Shown: piece after piece, positions 8,594-16,974 of the stretch
How positions within the stretch are numbered: position 1 is the stretch's first letter
Layout of the letters: each line of letters opens with the position of its first letter
NCBI RefSeq assembly: GCF_902168175.1
Contig: NZ_CABHOU010000069.1
Span: 62,001 to 126,000, forward strand
From: an uncultured Chitinophaga sp.
GTDB taxonomy: Bacteria > Bacteroidota > Bacteroidia > Chitinophagales > Chitinophagaceae
Direction of reading: 5' to 3'
DNA length: 64,000 nt
Program-made: the position numbers and the translations under genes
Notes under the pieces: model-generated
What the model saw: the letters and a program-made list of their open reading frames with translations, nothing else
Told to the model about the DNA's origin: nothing
Database searches by the model: none

Positions 8594-9358
8594 CTAATCT
8601 TCTCTCAGGTCCCTGCCGGTCAGGTGGATAAACACATCCTCCAGGTTGGCCTTCTTCACTTCTTTGTTCCTTTCAAACCCGGATGCTACCAGGTTATCGA
8701 TCAGCGCATCTGGTGTATCGATGGCGATGATCTTACCGCTGTCGATGATGGCGCAGCGGTCGCAGAGGAACTCCGCTTCATCCATGTAGTGGGTGGTGAT
8801 GACCACGGTGGTGCCCTGGTTACGTACCTGCTGAATCAGTTCCCAGAGGTTGCGCCTGGCCTGCGGGTCAAGACCAGTTGTAGGCTCGTCCAGGAAAATG
8901 ATCTTTGGTTTGTTAATGAGGGTGGTGGCGATGGAAAAACGTTGCTTCTGGCCTCCGGAAAGGGCTTTATACTTAGCGCCGGCTTTATCTTCCAGGTTAA
9001 AGAGTTTGAGCAGCGCCTTAGGATCAACGGGCTGGTTATACAGTCCGCCGAACAGTTTGATCAGTTCTGTCAGGTTGAGGCCGGGGTAATAACCGGAAGA
9101 TTGCAGCTGTACACCGATCACTTTTTTGATGGTTTCAGGCTGCTCGTCCAGGTTGAGCCCATCCACCCATACCTCACCGGAGGTTTTAGGACGCAGGGTT
9201 TCAATGATTTCGAGCGTGGTAGATTTACCGGCGCCGTTAGGCCCCAGCAGACCGAATATCTCTCCTTCAAACACATCAAAACTGATCCCGTTCACCGCTG
9301 TAAAATCGCCGTATTGTTTTACGAGGTTTTTTACAGCAATCATCTTCCTTTTTTCCAT
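8594..9358 (-). CDS. ABC transporter ATP-binding protein
   Basis: 254 residues, a single nucleotide-binding domain. Walker A GPNGAGKS is at residues 39-46, the signature LSGGQKQR at 133-140, Walker B IIFLDE at about 153-158, and the H-loop in 'VVITTHYMDEA'. The sequence resembles the CcmA/DrrA class of multidrug or lipid exporters, which pair with a separate ABC-2 permease. No permease gene is adjacent, so the partner must be encoded elsewhere. The C-terminal 'NLEDVFIHLTGRDLRED' is the usual DrrA-type tail. It leads the operon with the BstA-like and NUDIX genes. Confidence 0.9.
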   Translation of the reverse strand: MEKRKMIAVKNLVKQYGDFTAVNGISFDVFEGEIFGLLGPNGAGKSTTLEIIETLRPKTSGEVWVDGLNLDEQPETIKKVIGVQLQSSGYYPGLNLTELIKLFGGLYNQPVDPKALLKLFNLEDKAGAKYKALSGGQKQRFSIATTLINKPKIIFLDEPTTGLDPQARRNLWELIQQVRNQGTTVVITTHYMDEAEFLCDRCAIIDSGKIIAIDTPDALIDNLVASGFERNKEVKKANLEDVFIHLTGRDLRED

Positions 9359-9453
9359 GGCGCCAAATTACAATAAAATCTGTTTGGGGAGGGGAAAATG
9401 AGGGTGTGTATGTTAGGCTGTCAGTATATACGCCGCATCTTCCCTAAAATGCG

Positions 9454-9484
9454 AAAAGCAGCACGGCGGATACCGGCTGCTTTT
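9454..9484. terminator. Hairpin terminator after the CAP-domain gene
   Basis: Arms AAAAGCAGC and GCTGCTTTT (9 bp) enclose a shorter CGG/CCG pairing. Flanking A and T tracts allow function for the leftward CAP gene ending at 9503. Confidence 0.75.
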
Positions 9485-9502
9485 CTATAATAATGATTTT
9501 AA

Positions 9503-10024
9503 CTACTTCTTACTCGCCGGGGCCGCAGCCGCGGGTTTGTTGATGAAAATCTGTGTAAAGAAGGTGATATTACCCTTATCCGCCGTACCAATGCCTATCA
9601 GGTTGTAATTACCTTCCAGGTTTTTACGGTGGCCGGGACTGTTAATCCAGCCTTTTACCACGGCTTGCGCATCAAGGTTACCATAAGCTACGTTTTCGGC
9701 AGCGGCTCTAACAGTACCCATCTTTTTGGAAATATCGTCAACCCTTTCTTCAAAACCCTGGTGACCGAAGCCTGTACGGCCTTTAGCCATGTTTTTGCTA
9801 TGTTCCCTGGCCTGCTGGCTTACGGTTTCGCTAAGCTCCAGCGGTCCGAGGTTTTTAGACTTACGGTACTTGTTTACGTAAAAAAGGATATCCTCTTCCA
9901 TATTCCCTTTCGGGGCAGTTGTGGCAGTGCTGTCGGATGGAACGGTGTTTCGGCCGCAGGCTGTTACCTGGATAGTGGCCAGCGCTGCAAATGATAGTAC
10001 GAAAATTTTTCTCTTCAGTGACAT
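9503..10024 (-). CDS. CAP (SCP/PR1)-domain lipoprotein
   Basis: 173 residues with a lipoprotein signal (IFVLSFAALATIQVTACG, lipobox VTAC, lipidated Cys about residue 23). The CAP domain shows its conserved pieces in order: 'FYVNKYRKSKNLGPLELS', 'AREHSKNMAKGRTGFGH', 'RAAAENVAYGN' and 'WINSPGHRKNLEGNYNLIGIG'. This is the bacterial YkwD-type arrangement. It is probably anchored in the envelope; the biochemical role of bacterial CAP proteins is not established. It is a single-gene unit with its own terminator. Confidence 0.85.
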   Translation of the reverse strand: MSLKRKIFVLSFAALATIQVTACGRNTVPSDSTATTAPKGNMEEDILFYVNKYRKSKNLGPLELSETVSQQAREHSKNMAKGRTGFGHQGFEERVDDISKKMGTVRAAAENVAYGNLDAQAVVKGWINSPGHRKNLEGNYNLIGIGTADKGNITFFTQIFINKPAAAAPASKK

Positions 10025-10091
10025 GTATCCTAAACGTATTAGAAAAACAAATATTGTTATCAGTACTGATAAAGAAAAAAGTATGCCATAT

Positions 10092-11105
10092 TTAAGATAG
10101 TATCGTCTGGAGTTGTTCCATCAGGCGCTTAGAGCCCAGGAACACGGGAATACGCTGATGAAGCTGCTCAGGTTTTACGTCCAGCAAACGCGTACCGCCG
10201 TCCATTAACGCCATACCGCCTGCCTTTTCAACCAGGAACGACATGGGGTTACATTCATAACACAGCCGTAAGCGCCCGTTTTTGTACTTACCGAAAGCGG
10301 GGTAAAAGAACACGCCTCCCTGTATAAGCGTACGGTGAATTTCGGCCACCATACAGCCTACGAAGCGATGCCTGTATATCTTTTCCTGCTCGTTTTTCGC
10401 CATAAAATGGTCGATCACCTTACGTACCTTTTCTTCATAAAGATGGTAATAACCAACGTTTACGGAGAAAATGTCGCTATCGTCGGGTATCTGCAGGTTA
10501 GCATGGGAAAGGCAAAACTCCCCTATGGACGGGTCGAGCGTAAAGCCCTGCACACTACGGCGGGTAGCATATACCAGCATGGTAGAGGAGCCATAAATGA
10601 TGTAACCGGCCGCTATTTGCTGGGTGCCCGATTGCAGGAAGTCGTTGAGATCGCAGGGCGACCCATTAGGCGTGAGGCGGCGGTAAACGGAGAAAATGGT
10701 ACCGATCGATACATTTACATCAATGTTACCAGAGCCATCCAGCGGGTCGATCAGCACTACGTACTTCGAATTCATGGAATGCTCATCGGTAAAAGGGATG
10801 AACTCTTCGTTCTCTTCAGAAGCCACGCCACAGCAGTAAATACTGTGACGCAGGGAGTTAATGAACTGGTCGTTCGCAAACTCATCGAGCTTTTTTACCG
10901 ACTCGCCCTGTACATTGGTTTTACCAGCTTCGCCAAGGATATCTGCAATACCGGCCTTGTTTACCTCTACGTTCACACGTTTGGCAGCAAGCCCTATATC
11001 CCGCAATAAACCTGATAATTGTCCTGTAGCGCCTGGGAAGTTTCGTAGCTCCTGGATAGTGAATTCATCGAGCGTCATTACTTTTTGGTTGTTCGTACTA
11101 TTCAT
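10092..11105 (-). CDS. fbp: Class I fructose-1,6-bisphosphatase
   Basis: 337 residues, normal for class I FBPase. It dephosphorylates fructose-1,6-bisphosphate to fructose-6-phosphate in gluconeogenesis. The metal/phosphate motif reads DPLDGSGNIDVN, with the second Ser of the common DPLDGSSNID replaced by Gly. 'GSSTMLVYATRRSVQGFTLD' and 'LRLCYECNPMSFLVEKAGG' (substrate-binding Arg/Lys region) are intact. It is divergently transcribed from the aspartokinase gene across a 145-base intergenic region. Confidence 0.95.
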   Translation of the reverse strand: MNSTNNQKVMTLDEFTIQELRNFPGATGQLSGLLRDIGLAAKRVNVEVNKAGIADILGEAGKTNVQGESVKKLDEFANDQFINSLRHSIYCCGVASEENEEFIPFTDEHSMNSKYVVLIDPLDGSGNIDVNVSIGTIFSVYRRLTPNGSPCDLNDFLQSGTQQIAAGYIIYGSSTMLVYATRRSVQGFTLDPSIGEFCLSHANLQIPDDSDIFSVNVGYYHLYEEKVRKVIDHFMAKNEQEKIYRHRFVGCMVAEIHRTLIQGGVFFYPAFGKYKNGRLRLCYECNPMSFLVEKAGGMALMDGGTRLLDVKPEQLHQRIPVFLGSKRLMEQLQTILS

Positions 11106-11250
11106 TCATGATTGTTTTGGGAGACCCGCAAATTAACCTAAATGAACTGTTTTTTAACGTGGCTGTCATTTCTTGCAAATGAGATTTTTAAACTAATCTA
11201 AAGTTGCCGTACTTTGCCGGACATTTTTTTAACAGAAGATCATCCTGTAT

Positions 11251-12537
11251 ATGAAGGTTTTCAAATTTGGCGGTGCAAGTTTAGAAAGTATTGAACGCAT
11301 AAAACACGTTGGCGAAATCGTGCAATCGTTCCCGGAAGACAAAATCCTGATCGTTATTTCTGCCATGGGTAAAACCACGAACGATTTAGAGAAGGTTGCG
11401 CAGCACTTTTATATGCGCAAAAGGGAGATTGCCGCCCAGTTACTTTTTAATATCGAGCAGCAACACCTGCTGATTGCCGAGCAATTGCTCGGTAACAAGA
11501 CCAATGCCCTATTTGGCCAGTTACAGGAGTTTTTTACCGAAGCGGAATGGACGCTGGGCGAAAAGCCCCTCCGCCCCTACGATTACTACTATGATCAACT
11601 GGTGGGTTTAGGCGAACTGCTGTCTACCGCCATTGTTAGCGCCTACTTCAACCAGGCCGGCCTTAACAACGTCTGGCTGGATGTACGCGACGTATTCCGT
11701 ACCGACAGTACCTTCCGCGATGCTAATATCGACTGGGAGGTAACCCAGCGTAATGTGAACGAGAAGGTTAAACCACTTTTTAATACGACGAATGTAATTA
11801 TCACACAGGGTTTTATAGGTAGTACCGACCAGAACGAAAGCGTAACACTGGGCCGCGAGGGCAGCGACTTCTCCGCCGCCGTATTCGCCAACCTGCTCGA
11901 TGCCGAAAGTCAAACCATCTGGAAAGATGTAGAAGGCCTTAAAAACGCCGACCCTAAGTTATTCCCGAATACTATCAACATCCCTGAGATCAGCTTTTCT
12001 GAAGTAATTGAGATGGCTTATTATGGCGCGCAGGTAATCCATCCTAAAACCATCAAACCTTTACAGAACAAAGATATTCCGCTATACGTAAAATGTTTCC
12101 TGGACAAAAACCTGCCGGGTACCGTAATTAAGGAAAATGTAGACGTGGCGCAACTGCCACCATTGATCGTGCTGAAGAAAAACCAGGTGTTGCTGACCAT
12201 TACCTCTAAAGACTTTGGTTTTATTACGGAAGATAAGATCAGCGATATCTACGATATTTTCCATGCGCTGAAGATCAAGATCAACCTGATGCAGAATGCG
12301 GCGATCAGCTTCTCCTGCTGTATCGACAATACGCCGGAGAAGATCGAGCAATTGATCAAAACCCTGCATAATCACTATAAGATCACCTATAACGAAGGCC
12401 TGGAGCTGTTAACCGTGAGGTATAACAAAAATGGCCTGCTCGAGGAGCTGGCTAAGGGCAAAACGATCCTGCTGGAGCAGCGTGCGCTGCAAACCACACA
12501 ACTGTTAATGAAACAGCCATCGGAACAGACAATCTAA
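11251..12537 (+). CDS. Monofunctional aspartate kinase
   Basis: 428 residues. It phosphorylates aspartate, the first step towards lysine, diaminopimelate, threonine and methionine. The amino-acid-kinase N-terminus 'KVFKFGGASLES' and the substrate loop 'LGREGSDFSAAVFANLLDA' are present, as is 'IWKDVEGLKNADPKLF'. The C-terminal part (about 300-428) is a diverged ACT-like regulatory region. A second aspartokinase fused to homoserine dehydrogenase lies at 36302 in this window, so this copy may serve the lysine/diaminopimelate branch; that assignment is inference. Confidence 0.88.
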   Translation: MKVFKFGGASLESIERIKHVGEIVQSFPEDKILIVISAMGKTTNDLEKVAQHFYMRKREIAAQLLFNIEQQHLLIAEQLLGNKTNALFGQLQEFFTEAEWTLGEKPLRPYDYYYDQLVGLGELLSTAIVSAYFNQAGLNNVWLDVRDVFRTDSTFRDANIDWEVTQRNVNEKVKPLFNTTNVIITQGFIGSTDQNESVTLGREGSDFSAAVFANLLDAESQTIWKDVEGLKNADPKLFPNTINIPEISFSEVIEMAYYGAQVIHPKTIKPLQNKDIPLYVKCFLDKNLPGTVIKENVDVAQLPPLIVLKKNQVLLTITSKDFGFITEDKISDIYDIFHALKIKINLMQNAAISFSCCIDNTPEKIEQLIKTLHNHYKITYNEGLELLTVRYNKNGLLEELAKGKTILLEQRALQTTQLLMKQPSEQTI

Positions 12538-12573
12538 AAAATAAAATGGTGCATGGGCTGCGTGCCCGCATTG

Positions 12574-13017
12574 TTAATGGTGGGTACCGTTAATATACCC
12601 CTCCAGACTTTGGATGACAGAGCGCTGTTCGTCAATGATATACTTTACAACGTCGCCGATGGAAATAACCCCCACCAGGCGGTTGTTAGCATCTGTAATG
12701 GGTAAGTGCCGGATGTGTTTATCCGTCATTTTCACCATACAATCCTCGATAGAGGCTTCTTCGCTCATGGTAATGGGGTGTTCTGTCATAATTTCACTAA
12801 TCCGCGTTTCACGGGACGAGCGTCCCTTCAGAATTACCCTTCGTGCGTAATCGCGTTCGGAAAAAATGCCCAGGAACCGGTCGTCATCGATCACCAATAG
12901 TGCGCCCACATTGCGGTCGACTAACATTTCCAATGCTTCAAACACGGTACTGTCCGGGCTGATGGAGTATACTGCGTGGCCCTTGGCCTGCAGGATGTTT
13001 CTGACTCTTGCTCCCAT
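12574..13017 (-). CDS. Two-CBS-domain protein
   Basis: 147 residues made almost wholly of a CBS pair: first CBS about residues 10-65 ('ALEMLVDRNVGALLVIDDDRFLGIFSERDYARRV') and second about 75-135 ('MTDKHIRHLPITDANNRLVGVISIGDVVKYII'). Such stand-alone modules bind adenine nucleotides and act as energy sensors or regulatory subunits. The partner is unknown. It is convergent with the aspartokinase gene, 36 bases away. Confidence 0.88.
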   Translation of the reverse strand: MGARVRNILQAKGHAVYSISPDSTVFEALEMLVDRNVGALLVIDDDRFLGIFSERDYARRVILKGRSSRETRISEIMTEHPITMSEEASIEDCMVKMTDKHIRHLPITDANNRLVGVISIGDVVKYIIDEQRSVIQSLEGYINGTHH

Positions 13018-13357
13018 AACAAGCCTGATTTAAGGTGTGAAAAACTCTAATTAAGTTAAGAATTTATCCGCGATAAATCAAGCAAGGTCAGCTAAGGTTA
13101 CTAATAAATCTTTATGGAACAGGCATTGGCATGCACCTCAGCCGCCGTTGTGCCGCGCAGATAAACTGGCAGTACGAGGTAAAAACAGACCTCACCGTGC
13201 GCGCGGTGATAAAAGCCTTTGACGTCGCCGGAAAATAGGGCGGAGCAGGAAGCACTTACAGACGGTACCCCCCTGCATTTGCCCAATATGGATACTGTTG
13301 CTGAAGGGTGTGACACAACGGCGGATGCCAGTAGTCCTGTTGCCTGTCCCAAAAAAG
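13018..13357. other. Gene-free stretch with possible decayed coding fragments
   Basis: No convincing gene. Short open pieces exist on both strands (for example the 'NWQYEVKTDLTVRAVIKAFD' frame ending at the TAG near 13236, and a leftward 89-codon frame), but none has a recognisable domain or a supported start. The region may hold the promoter of the CBS gene near 13018. It may also be the eroded remains of a gene; I could not decide. Confidence 0.3.
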
Positions 13358-13386
13358 AAAAGCCGGCCATCTATAGACCGGCTTTT
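13358..13386 (-). terminator. Terminator of the beta-galactosidase gene
   Basis: Perfect 9-bp arms AAAAGCCGG / CCGGCTTTT with an 11-base loop. On the leftward transcript it is followed by a T-rich run, 17 bases beyond the GH35 stop. Confidence 0.85.
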
Positions 13387-13403
13387 ACGATATGCTGTTG
13401 TTA

Positions 13404-15218
13404 CTAATCCATAGTCGCTGCACCCGAAACGGTAGCAGGCTCCGTTTGGTGCAGGTCGAACACTACGATTTCATTGGCGCCTTTCTTCAGCCATGGCGCA
13501 GGGCAATACAGCCTCTTCTGCGGGCCTATTTCCCAGTACCGGCCAAGGTTATGGCCATTTATCCAAACGATGCCTTTTTTGAAATTAGACATGTCGATAT
13601 AGGTATCGGCGGCGGCCTTTAGCTCCAGGCTGGCTTTGAAGTACTGGCCTGGTTTACCTGCTTCGGGCGCAGCCGGTTGCAGGGTACTGATGAACTTTTC
13701 GTCCATCGGCAAACCATAGGCTTCCCAGTTCATGAGCGTCATACCATTAAGGGTTACGCGGTCGGTAATACCTTTACGGTCGATCATGGCCTGGGCAAAG
13801 TTGATGCGGCCCATGCCTTCTACGAATATCTCCAGCACCGGGTTAGGTACAAAATTATCTTTCGGCAGGTTGATACTGTTCTCCCCCAGCCTGCGGTCGA
13901 TTTTACCAATGTATTTGCCATTGAGGTAAATGGTGGCATAGTCGTGCAGGTCGGTGATAACCAGCTTACCGCTTTTGTGGCCGATGAGGGCCGTTTTGTA
14001 CAGCATGAAGCCATAATCCTGCCCATAAGCCTCAAACGTTTTAGGCTGTGGCGACTTTTGCGGTGTTGGCAAATGTTGCCATACACTGGTGAAAGGCGTA
14101 AGCGTTACAGCCGGGAAAGTAGTAGTGGGAATAGGCTTTGGCACTGGTGGCAACTTCCTGCCTTTGGGCAGGTAAGAAGCAATGAGCGCGCGCAGGCTAT
14201 CGTATTTAGGCGTGGCGGCACCCTGCTCGTTGATAGGCGCATCGTAGTCGTAGCTGGTAATATCCGGCTCATAACCTTTACCGCCGGAATTAGCGCCCGC
14301 CCAATAACCGAAGTTAGTACCACCGTGGATCACGTACAGGTTAAAAGAACGTTTAGTGTCCATCAGGAACTTCACTTCCTTCGCTATGCCCGTGATACCC
14401 GGCTTCGCATACTTCTCGCCCCAATGCGTAAGCCAGCCCGGGTAAGACTCGCTGCTGAATGCAGGTACATTAGGGTTTTGCTTTTTCGCAGCGGCAAAAT
14501 CTGCCTCACTGCTACCGGAATCGAGGCCGATAGCGGCATCAGGCACAGTGCCCGCTTCCAGCATAAAGGCCGTGGGACCATCAGCCGTATAGAAAGGAAC
14601 GTTGATGCCATTCTTTTCCCACAGTGCTTTTAACGCATACAGGTATTCTTTATCGTTACCATAACTGCCATATTCATTTTCTACCTGCACCATCACGATA
14701 GGGCCGCCATTGGTCACCAGCAAGGGTTTTACCTCGGCCGACAAGCGTTCAACGTAACGCGTAACCGCTTTCATATACACAGGATCGAGGCAGCGCACTT
14801 TCAGATCGGGCGTACGGAGCAGGTAAGCCGGCAAACCGCCAAACTCCCATTCGCCGCATACATAAGGGCCCGGGCGTAATACCGCCAGCATACCTTCCGA
14901 CTGAACGATACGGATAAACTCCGCGATGTTACGGTTCTCCGAAGCAAAGTCAAATTCACCTTCGTTTGTTTCCAGGTAATTCCAGAAAACATAAGCTGCA
15001 ATGGTATTACAGCCCATCGCTTTGGCCATCTGTATACGATGGCGCCAGTATTCTTTAGGAATGCGGGCGGGATGCATTTCGCCGCTAATCATGTGGAACG
15101 GTTTACCATCCAGCATAAAGGACGACGGTGCCAGTGAAAAGCTGTGTTTGGCCTGTGCCGACACCTGGTTCACATACAGGCTTAACGCTAGGCCGCTTAA
15201 CAAGAGTAGTTTTCTCAT
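13404..15218 (-). CDS. Glycoside hydrolase family 35 beta-galactosidase
   Basis: About 604 residues with a signal peptide (MRKLLLLSGLALSLYVNQVSAQ), so secreted or periplasmic. The GH35 barrel is clear: 'MISGEMHPARIPKEYWRHRI', 'NTIAAYVFWNYLE', 'RPGPYVCGEWEFGGLPAYLL', the acid/base Glu in 'VQVENEYGSYG', and the nucleophile Glu in 'FSSESYPGWLTHWG'. Galactose-binding-like beta domains follow the barrel. It releases beta-linked galactose from plant or host glycans. A frame-extended start at 15257 would add 13 residues before the signal peptide, so ATG 15218 is preferred. No SusCD partner is adjacent; it appears to be a stand-alone gene with its own terminator. Confidence 0.93.
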   Translation of the reverse strand: MRKLLLLSGLALSLYVNQVSAQAKHSFSLAPSSFMLDGKPFHMISGEMHPARIPKEYWRHRIQMAKAMGCNTIAAYVFWNYLETNEGEFDFASENRNIAEFIRIVQSEGMLAVLRPGPYVCGEWEFGGLPAYLLRTPDLKVRCLDPVYMKAVTRYVERLSAEVKPLLVTNGGPIVMVQVENEYGSYGNDKEYLYALKALWEKNGINVPFYTADGPTAFMLEAGTVPDAAIGLDSGSSEADFAAAKKQNPNVPAFSSESYPGWLTHWGEKYAKPGITGIAKEVKFLMDTKRSFNLYVIHGGTNFGYWAGANSGGKGYEPDITSYDYDAPINEQGAATPKYDSLRALIASYLPKGRKLPPVPKPIPTTTFPAVTLTPFTSVWQHLPTPQKSPQPKTFEAYGQDYGFMLYKTALIGHKSGKLVITDLHDYATIYLNGKYIGKIDRRLGENSINLPKDNFVPNPVLEIFVEGMGRINFAQAMIDRKGITDRVTLNGMTLMNWEAYGLPMDEKFISTLQPAAPEAGKPGQYFKASLELKAAADTYIDMSNFKKGIVWINGHNLGRYWEIGPQKRLYCPAPWLKKGANEIVVFDLHQTEPATVSGAATMD

Positions 15219-15375
15219 AATGATCACAATAATTAAGAATCGTAAAGCTAAGGGCATACAGCCTGTAACAATGATAGTATTTTAGTAGAGGGCGATAAAT
15301 ATTTACCCACGATTAAAAACGTTAACAGCGCCCCTTGCCATAATTCTAATTAACTTTAAAGAAGAACGATAAAAC

Positions 15376-16136
15376 ATGGAAAAAAATAGAGACCTGCGGC
15401 TGGCCGTACTCATTGATGCAGACAACGTTTCGTACGCCAACGTAAGTAATGTGCTGGAAGAACTGGCTAAATATGGTACGCCCACCTTTAAACGTATATA
15501 CGGCGACTGGACCAAACCTCATACTACAGGCTGAAGGGCGTGTTGCTTGAGAATGCCATTACGCCTATGCAGCAGTACAGCTACACCAGCGGTAAAAACT
15601 CCACCGACAGCGCCATGATCATCGACGCGATGGATATCCTGTACAGTGATAATGTAGATGGTTTCTGTATTATTTCCAGCGACAGCGATTTTACGCGCCT
15701 GGCTATCCGCTTACGCGAGTCGGGCAAGCTGGTCATAGGAATGGGAGAAAAGAAAACACCGATGCCGTTTATATCAGCCTGCGATAAGTTTGTGTACGTA
15801 GAAATATTGGGCAATAAAGATGCGGAGAGCGTGGTAGAAGAACCGCATCCCGGCAAAAAGCGGGAGAAAAAGTCGGAGAGTTCAATCAAAACGATCGATA
15901 AAAAATTGATCGCACTGATCGCATCGTCGGTAAGCGACCTGGCAAATGAGGAAGGATGGGCCTTTTTAGGCGATATAGGCAACCTTATCCTCAAAAAGCA
16001 GCGCGACTTTGACCCAAGAAACTATGGTTTCAAAAAGCTGGCACCATTGATTAAAAGCATTGGAAAGTTTGAGGCTGACGAGCGGCTTTCGGACAAGGAG
16101 AAAAACAAACTGGTGTTTATCAGGCTGAAACCATAG
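15376..16136 (+). pseudogene. NYN-domain/OST-HTH (LOTUS) protein, frameshifted
   Basis: From ATG 15376 the protein begins with a NYN ribonuclease-like domain ('LRLAVLIDADNVSYANV', 'TFKRIYGDWTKPHTTG') but stops at TGA 15532-15534. The rest of the domain continues at once in the -1 frame ('VLLENAITPMQQYSYTSG', 'STDSAMIIDAMDILYSD', 'DGFCIISSDSDFTRLAIRLRE'). It is followed by a C-terminal OST-HTH/LOTUS module at about 15900-16090 ('EEGWAFLGDIGNLILKKQ'). Adding one base near 15533 (GGCTG-AAGGGC to GGCTGGAAGGGC) restores one protein of about 253 residues with a Trp-Lys junction typical of the family. NYN-LOTUS proteins are putative RNases or RNA binders. Either a real mutation or a sequencing error; both halves otherwise look well preserved. 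Confidence 0.8.
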
Positions 16137-16216
16137 AAGGAAGCATCCGGTGACAACATGCTTTGCCGGGTCTTCATTGCTCACAGGGGCCTGCCGGGCG
16201 GCGCGAACGGCCGCGC

Positions 16217-16247
16217 TTGCAAGGACGCGGTTATTATGCTATTTTTG
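16217..16247 (+). promoter_or_regulatory. Candidate promoter of the ECF sigma/FecR locus
   Basis: TTG at 16217-16219 and TATTTTTG (TAnnTTTG) at 16240-16247 are separated by 20 bases, fitting the Bacteroidota -33/-7 layout. The predicted start near 16253 gives a leader of about 33 bases to the sigma gene. Confidence 0.55.
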
Positions 16248-16285
16248 CCGGTATCAACCCAGTCTAGGGGAACTTTCCGCATATT

Positions 16286-16894
16286 TTGACGTCATCAGAG
16301 CATAACATACAGGATGAGGTTGTTTTGATACAACAGTTTCGCGCCGGAAGTGAGGAGGCGTTTACGGCGTTGTATAAACACCTGTACCGGCGGGTGTACT
16401 GGTTTGCCAGGAAATTTGTAGATGAAACAGAGGATGCGCGCGACCTGACGGCCGAAACATTTGTACAACTCTGGCAACAGCAAGAAACTTTCGACACCCT
16501 CGATGCCATCTCTGCCTTTCTGTATGTTACTGTACGCAATAAGTGCTTCAACCTGCTGAAACACAGGAAAATGAAGGCCAGCCATCAGCAGAACCTGCTG
16601 CGCCTGTTAACAGACCGGGAACACGATGGATTTTTTGAAGAACAGGTGAGGGTTCAACTGGTTAGCCGCATTTATGCGGAAATAAACAAGCTGCCCACCC
16701 GTATGCGGGAGGTGTTCCTGCTCTCCTACCGCGACGGCCTTAAACCGGCAGAAATAGCGGAACTGCTGCAAATAAAGGCACAAACCGTTACCAATCATCG
16801 TGTTAGCGCCGTTAAACTATTACAACTTGCTCTTGGTGAAAGCCTGATGGCCGTAACCCTCATATTACTCCGCGATCGCCCGGATCTGTTCTAA
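16286..16894 (+). CDS. ECF-type RNA polymerase sigma factor
   Basis: 202 residues from TTG 16286. Region 2 is at about 10-90 ('EEAFTALYKHLYRRVYWFARKFV', 'DARDLTAETFVQLWQQ'), and the region 4 helix-turn-helix is at about 125-180 ('LPTRMREVFLLSYRDGLKPAEIAELL', 'QTVTNHRVSAVKLLQ'). It belongs to the group found upstream of fecR-susCD operons in Bacteroidota. There it is held by the inner-membrane anti-sigma factor and released when a ligand-loaded SusC signals through its STN domain. The next gene is that FecR-type anti-sigma factor, 80 bases downstream. Confidence 0.93.
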   Translation: MTSSEHNIQDEVVLIQQFRAGSEEAFTALYKHLYRRVYWFARKFVDETEDARDLTAETFVQLWQQQETFDTLDAISAFLYVTVRNKCFNLLKHRKMKASHQQNLLRLLTDREHDGFFEEQVRVQLVSRIYAEINKLPTRMREVFLLSYRDGLKPAEIAELLQIKAQTVTNHRVSAVKLLQLALGESLMAVTLILLRDRPDLF

Positions 16895-16974
16895 AAAGGA
16901 GGCATTCAGAAATAATTTTAAAAAAAGTTTGATTCCGACCAGTTGATTCGGCTCGTTCGATTGTAGTGTATGCG

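Noticed and set aside
13101..13370. Leftward 89-codon frame and a rightward 62-codon frame (13219-13407) in the same gap
   Set aside because: Both run into the GH35 terminator hairpin or gene, lack any family signature, and probably reflect eroded or non-coding sequence.
16896..16905. AAAAGGAGG-like Shine-Dalgarno sequence after the ECF sigma gene
   Set aside because: It lies about 70 bases before the FecR start codon, too far to act as its ribosome-binding site.
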